Source: Corynebacterium lizhenjunii | Lineage (GTDB): Bacteria; Actinomycetota; Actinomycetes; Mycobacteriales; Mycobacteriaceae | NCBI RefSeq assembly: GCF_011038655.2 | Contig: NZ_CP064954.1 | Location: 310,001 to 374,000 of the forward strand | Reading direction: 5' to 3' | Length of the DNA stretch: 64,000 bases | Shown here: one piece after another, positions 62,680-64,000 of the stretch | Layout: the number at the start of each line of letters is the position of its first letter | Position numbering within the stretch: the stretch's first letter is position 1 | Notes under the pieces: generated by a model | Database searches by the model: none | What the model saw: the letters and a program-made list of their open reading frames with translations, nothing else | Told to the model about the DNA's origin: nothing | Translations under genes and position numbers: made by a program

Positions 62680-63555
62680 TTAAGCCGGCAGGTGAAAGCG
62701 CTGCTGGGCGTCTTGTTCGGCGAGGCCATCGGCAAGCAGGGAGGCCAACGCACGGGAGCGCTGCGCAGCATCCGGCCACACGACATCGATGGCGCTGCGG
62801 GACACGGGGGTATCGGCACGCCGGAGCACGTCCATGATGAGGCCGCGCACCTGTCGGTCAGTGCCGGTGAACTTCTGCACCCGCATCTTTGCCGCAGCCA
62901 GCTCGTGGCTAGCAGGCTCCGGGCAGCCGGCTAGCTGCCAGGCGCACGTGTCCAGCAAGGGACAGCGCTGGCATTGCGGCGAGCGCGCGGTGCACACTAG
63001 GGCTCCCAGTTCCATCACTGCCACGGAATATAGTGGGCCGTCTTTGGCTGGCAGCAGCTCGGCGGCACGGACAAGCTCGCGTGCTCGCGGCGGTGGCGCC
63101 AGAAAGTCGCCGTCTAGGGCGCGGGCATAGACACGGCGCACGTTGGTATCAACCACCGGCACGTTGCGCCCGTAGTGGAAGCACGCCACCGCGGCGGCGG
63201 TGTACTGGCCGATGCCGGGCAGGGCCTGGAGCTCTTCGATGGTGGAGGGGATGGGGGCATCGGCAAGCTGTTGGGCGCATTCCCATAGCCGCAGGGCGCG
63301 GCGCGGGTAGCCCAGCTTGCCCCAGGCACGCAAGACTTCCGCTTTGCTGGCGGTGGCGAAGTCCGCGGGGGTGGGCCAGCGCTGCATCCATTCCTCCCAC
63401 ACCGGGGCCACCCGCGCGACGGGGGTTTGCTGGCTCATGACTTCGCTAACCAAGACTCCCCACGCGGTTGTTCCGGGCCGCCGCCAAGGCAAGTCGCGGC
63501 GCGCACCGCGGAACCACTCCACAATTTTTTGTGTGTCAATTGCCTGCGTATCCAT
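62680..63555 (-). CDS. mutY: A/G-specific adenine DNA glycosylase
   Basis: Removes adenine mispaired with 8-oxoguanine. The 291-residue protein has the helix-hairpin-helix LPGIGQYTAAAV, catalytic Asp in VPVVDTNVRRV, Glu in SEVMSQQTPVARV, and a [4Fe-4S] cluster pattern CTARSPQCQRCPLLDTC. The usual Nudix-like C-terminal domain is absent; only a short wing-like tail follows. That short form is common in actinobacteria. The ATG at 63555 lies 7 nt after TAAGCT (leaderless), divergent from the carbonic anhydrase. An exact interspersed word (63253-63269) encodes QLADAP. Confidence 0.95.
   Translation of the reverse strand: MDTQAIDTQKIVEWFRGARRDLPWRRPGTTAWGVLVSEVMSQQTPVARVAPVWEEWMQRWPTPADFATASKAEVLRAWGKLGYPRRALRLWECAQQLADAPIPSTIEELQALPGIGQYTAAAVACFHYGRNVPVVDTNVRRVYARALDGDFLAPPPRARELVRAAELLPAKDGPLYSVAVMELGALVCTARSPQCQRCPLLDTCAWQLAGCPEPASHELAAAKMRVQKFTGTDRQVRGLIMDVLRRADTPVSRSAIDVVWPDAAQRSRALASLLADGLAEQDAQQRFHLPA
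63253..63269 (+). repeat. Interspersed word, exact copy (in mutY)
   Basis: Exact 17/17 match; mutY on the minus strand reads LADAP through it. Confidence 0.92.
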
Positions 63556-63580
63556 CGCAGGTAGCTTAGACTTTGAATTT

Positions 63581-64000
63581 GTGGAACCAGACATTGAGCA
63601 CGTCACGCCGCAGCAGGTGTGGGACACACTGCTGGACGGCAATCGCCGCTACGCCGCGGATAAAGCCGAACACCCCAATACTGACATCGCCCGCCGTGAT
63701 TCTCTGCGCACCGGCCAGGCGCCACGCGTAGCTATCTTTTCTTGCGGGGATTCCCGGGTTCCCGCGGAGTTTGTTTTTGATTTGGGCTTCGGGGACGCCT
63801 TCATTATCCGCAACGCTGGCCATATTGTGGATGACTCCATTTTGGCTTCGGTCCAGTTTGCTATTGATGATCTGGGCTGTTCGCTGCTGGTGGTCATGGG
63901 CCATCAACATTGTGGCGCCATCAAGGCCACAGCCCAGTTCTTGGATGAGGACGCCGTGATCCCTTCTGGTTTCCAGCGCGCGATTGTAGAAAAGGTCTCC
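63581..64000 (+). CDS. Beta-carbonic anhydrase, C-terminus beyond the window
   Basis: The first 140 codons of a beta-class carbonic anhydrase. Zinc ligands are Cys in FSCGDSRVPAE and His-x-x-Cys in MGHQHCGAIKA, with the Asp-Arg dyad in the first motif. It interconverts CO2 and bicarbonate, supplying carboxylases. The GTG at 63581 lies 8 nt after TAGACT (leaderless). It shares a 25-bp divergent promoter space with mutY. Confidence 0.95.
   Translation, partial: MEPDIEHVTPQQVWDTLLDGNRRYAADKAEHPNTDIARRDSLRTGQAPRVAIFSCGDSRVPAEFVFDLGFGDAFIIRNAGHIVDDSILASVQFAIDDLGCSLLVVMGHQHCGAIKATAQFLDEDAVIPSGFQRAIVEKVS

Noticed and set aside
12537..63269. The word as a Chi- or KOPS-like polarity signal
   Set aside because: Both orientations are mixed along the window, and in genes the orientation follows the gene, not the replication direction.
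1..64000. CRISPR arrays, prophage, rRNA, transposases
   Set aside because: I looked for regularly spaced repeats, integrase or transposase proteins and rRNA sequence and found none.

Overview
This 64 kb window is a high-GC actinobacterial chromosome segment, and gene content and order place it in Corynebacterium or a very close relative. The order bS22 - serB1-like HAD - glutaredoxin - hemA/C/D/B/E/Y/L - phosphoglycerate-mutase-like - ccsX/ccdA/ccsB/ccsA - menA/E/B/C/D - mgtA - menG - menJ - prenyl synthase - tRNAs - secE/nusG/rplK/A/J/L is the conserved backbone shared by Corynebacterium and Mycobacterium. Many starts are leaderless: a TANNNT -10 box lies 6-9 nt before the start codon.

Layout. 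(1) 1-2445: tail of bS22, an AT-richer DUF2335 membrane-protein gene, a HAD phosphatase and a small glutaredoxin. (2) 2506-16867: tetrapyrrole synthesis from glutamyl-tRNA to coproporphyrin, interrupted between hemY and hemL by a GntR/DUF1648 pair, a VbhA-Fic toxin-antitoxin pair, an oxidoreductase and a proline-rich lipoprotein. (3) 16869-23573: phosphatase and cytochrome c maturation genes, with a DUF222-HNH gene and minisatellites wedged between ccsB and ccsA. (4) 23603-43184: menaquinone synthesis (menA, E, B, C, D, G, J and a polyprenyl synthase), with an MntABCD manganese importer and divergent MntR, a DcuC-like carrier and the MgtA glycosyltransferase interspersed. (5) 43315-48690: tRNA-Tyr, -Thr, -Met and -Trp, then secE-nusG and the rplKA and rplJL operons with an L10-type leader. 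(6) 48960-64000: OsmC, then cstA with a cory-CC-star protein and an ArsA-like ATPase, lysS, a CAP protein, an MFS exporter, a second DUF222-HNH gene, clpC, a secreted lipase, mutY and a truncated beta-carbonic anhydrase. From memory of C. glutamicum, block 6 normally lies on the other side of the origin from rplL, so a rearrangement junction probably lies between rplL and lysS.

The heme, cytochrome c and menaquinone genes together supply the respiratory chain.

The most unusual signal is an interspersed DNA word, GGGGGCATCGGCAAGCT. It occurs at least ten times with at most one mismatch, in both orientations, in genes and between genes, with many weaker copies. All six near-exact genic copies are read in the same frame as Leu-Ala-Asp-Ala-Pro, using the CTT leucine codon. 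It behaves like a genome-wide recognition word, for example a DNA-uptake-type sequence, and is not a feature I know to be described for corynebacteria. The second is a G8 tract just inside the start of a Fic gene that puts the start codon out of frame with the domain, as expected of a phase-variable switch or a homopolymer sequencing error. The window is also rich in short tandem repeats: units of 9 or 15 bp inside genes, mostly at N-termini, and 13 bp between genes.
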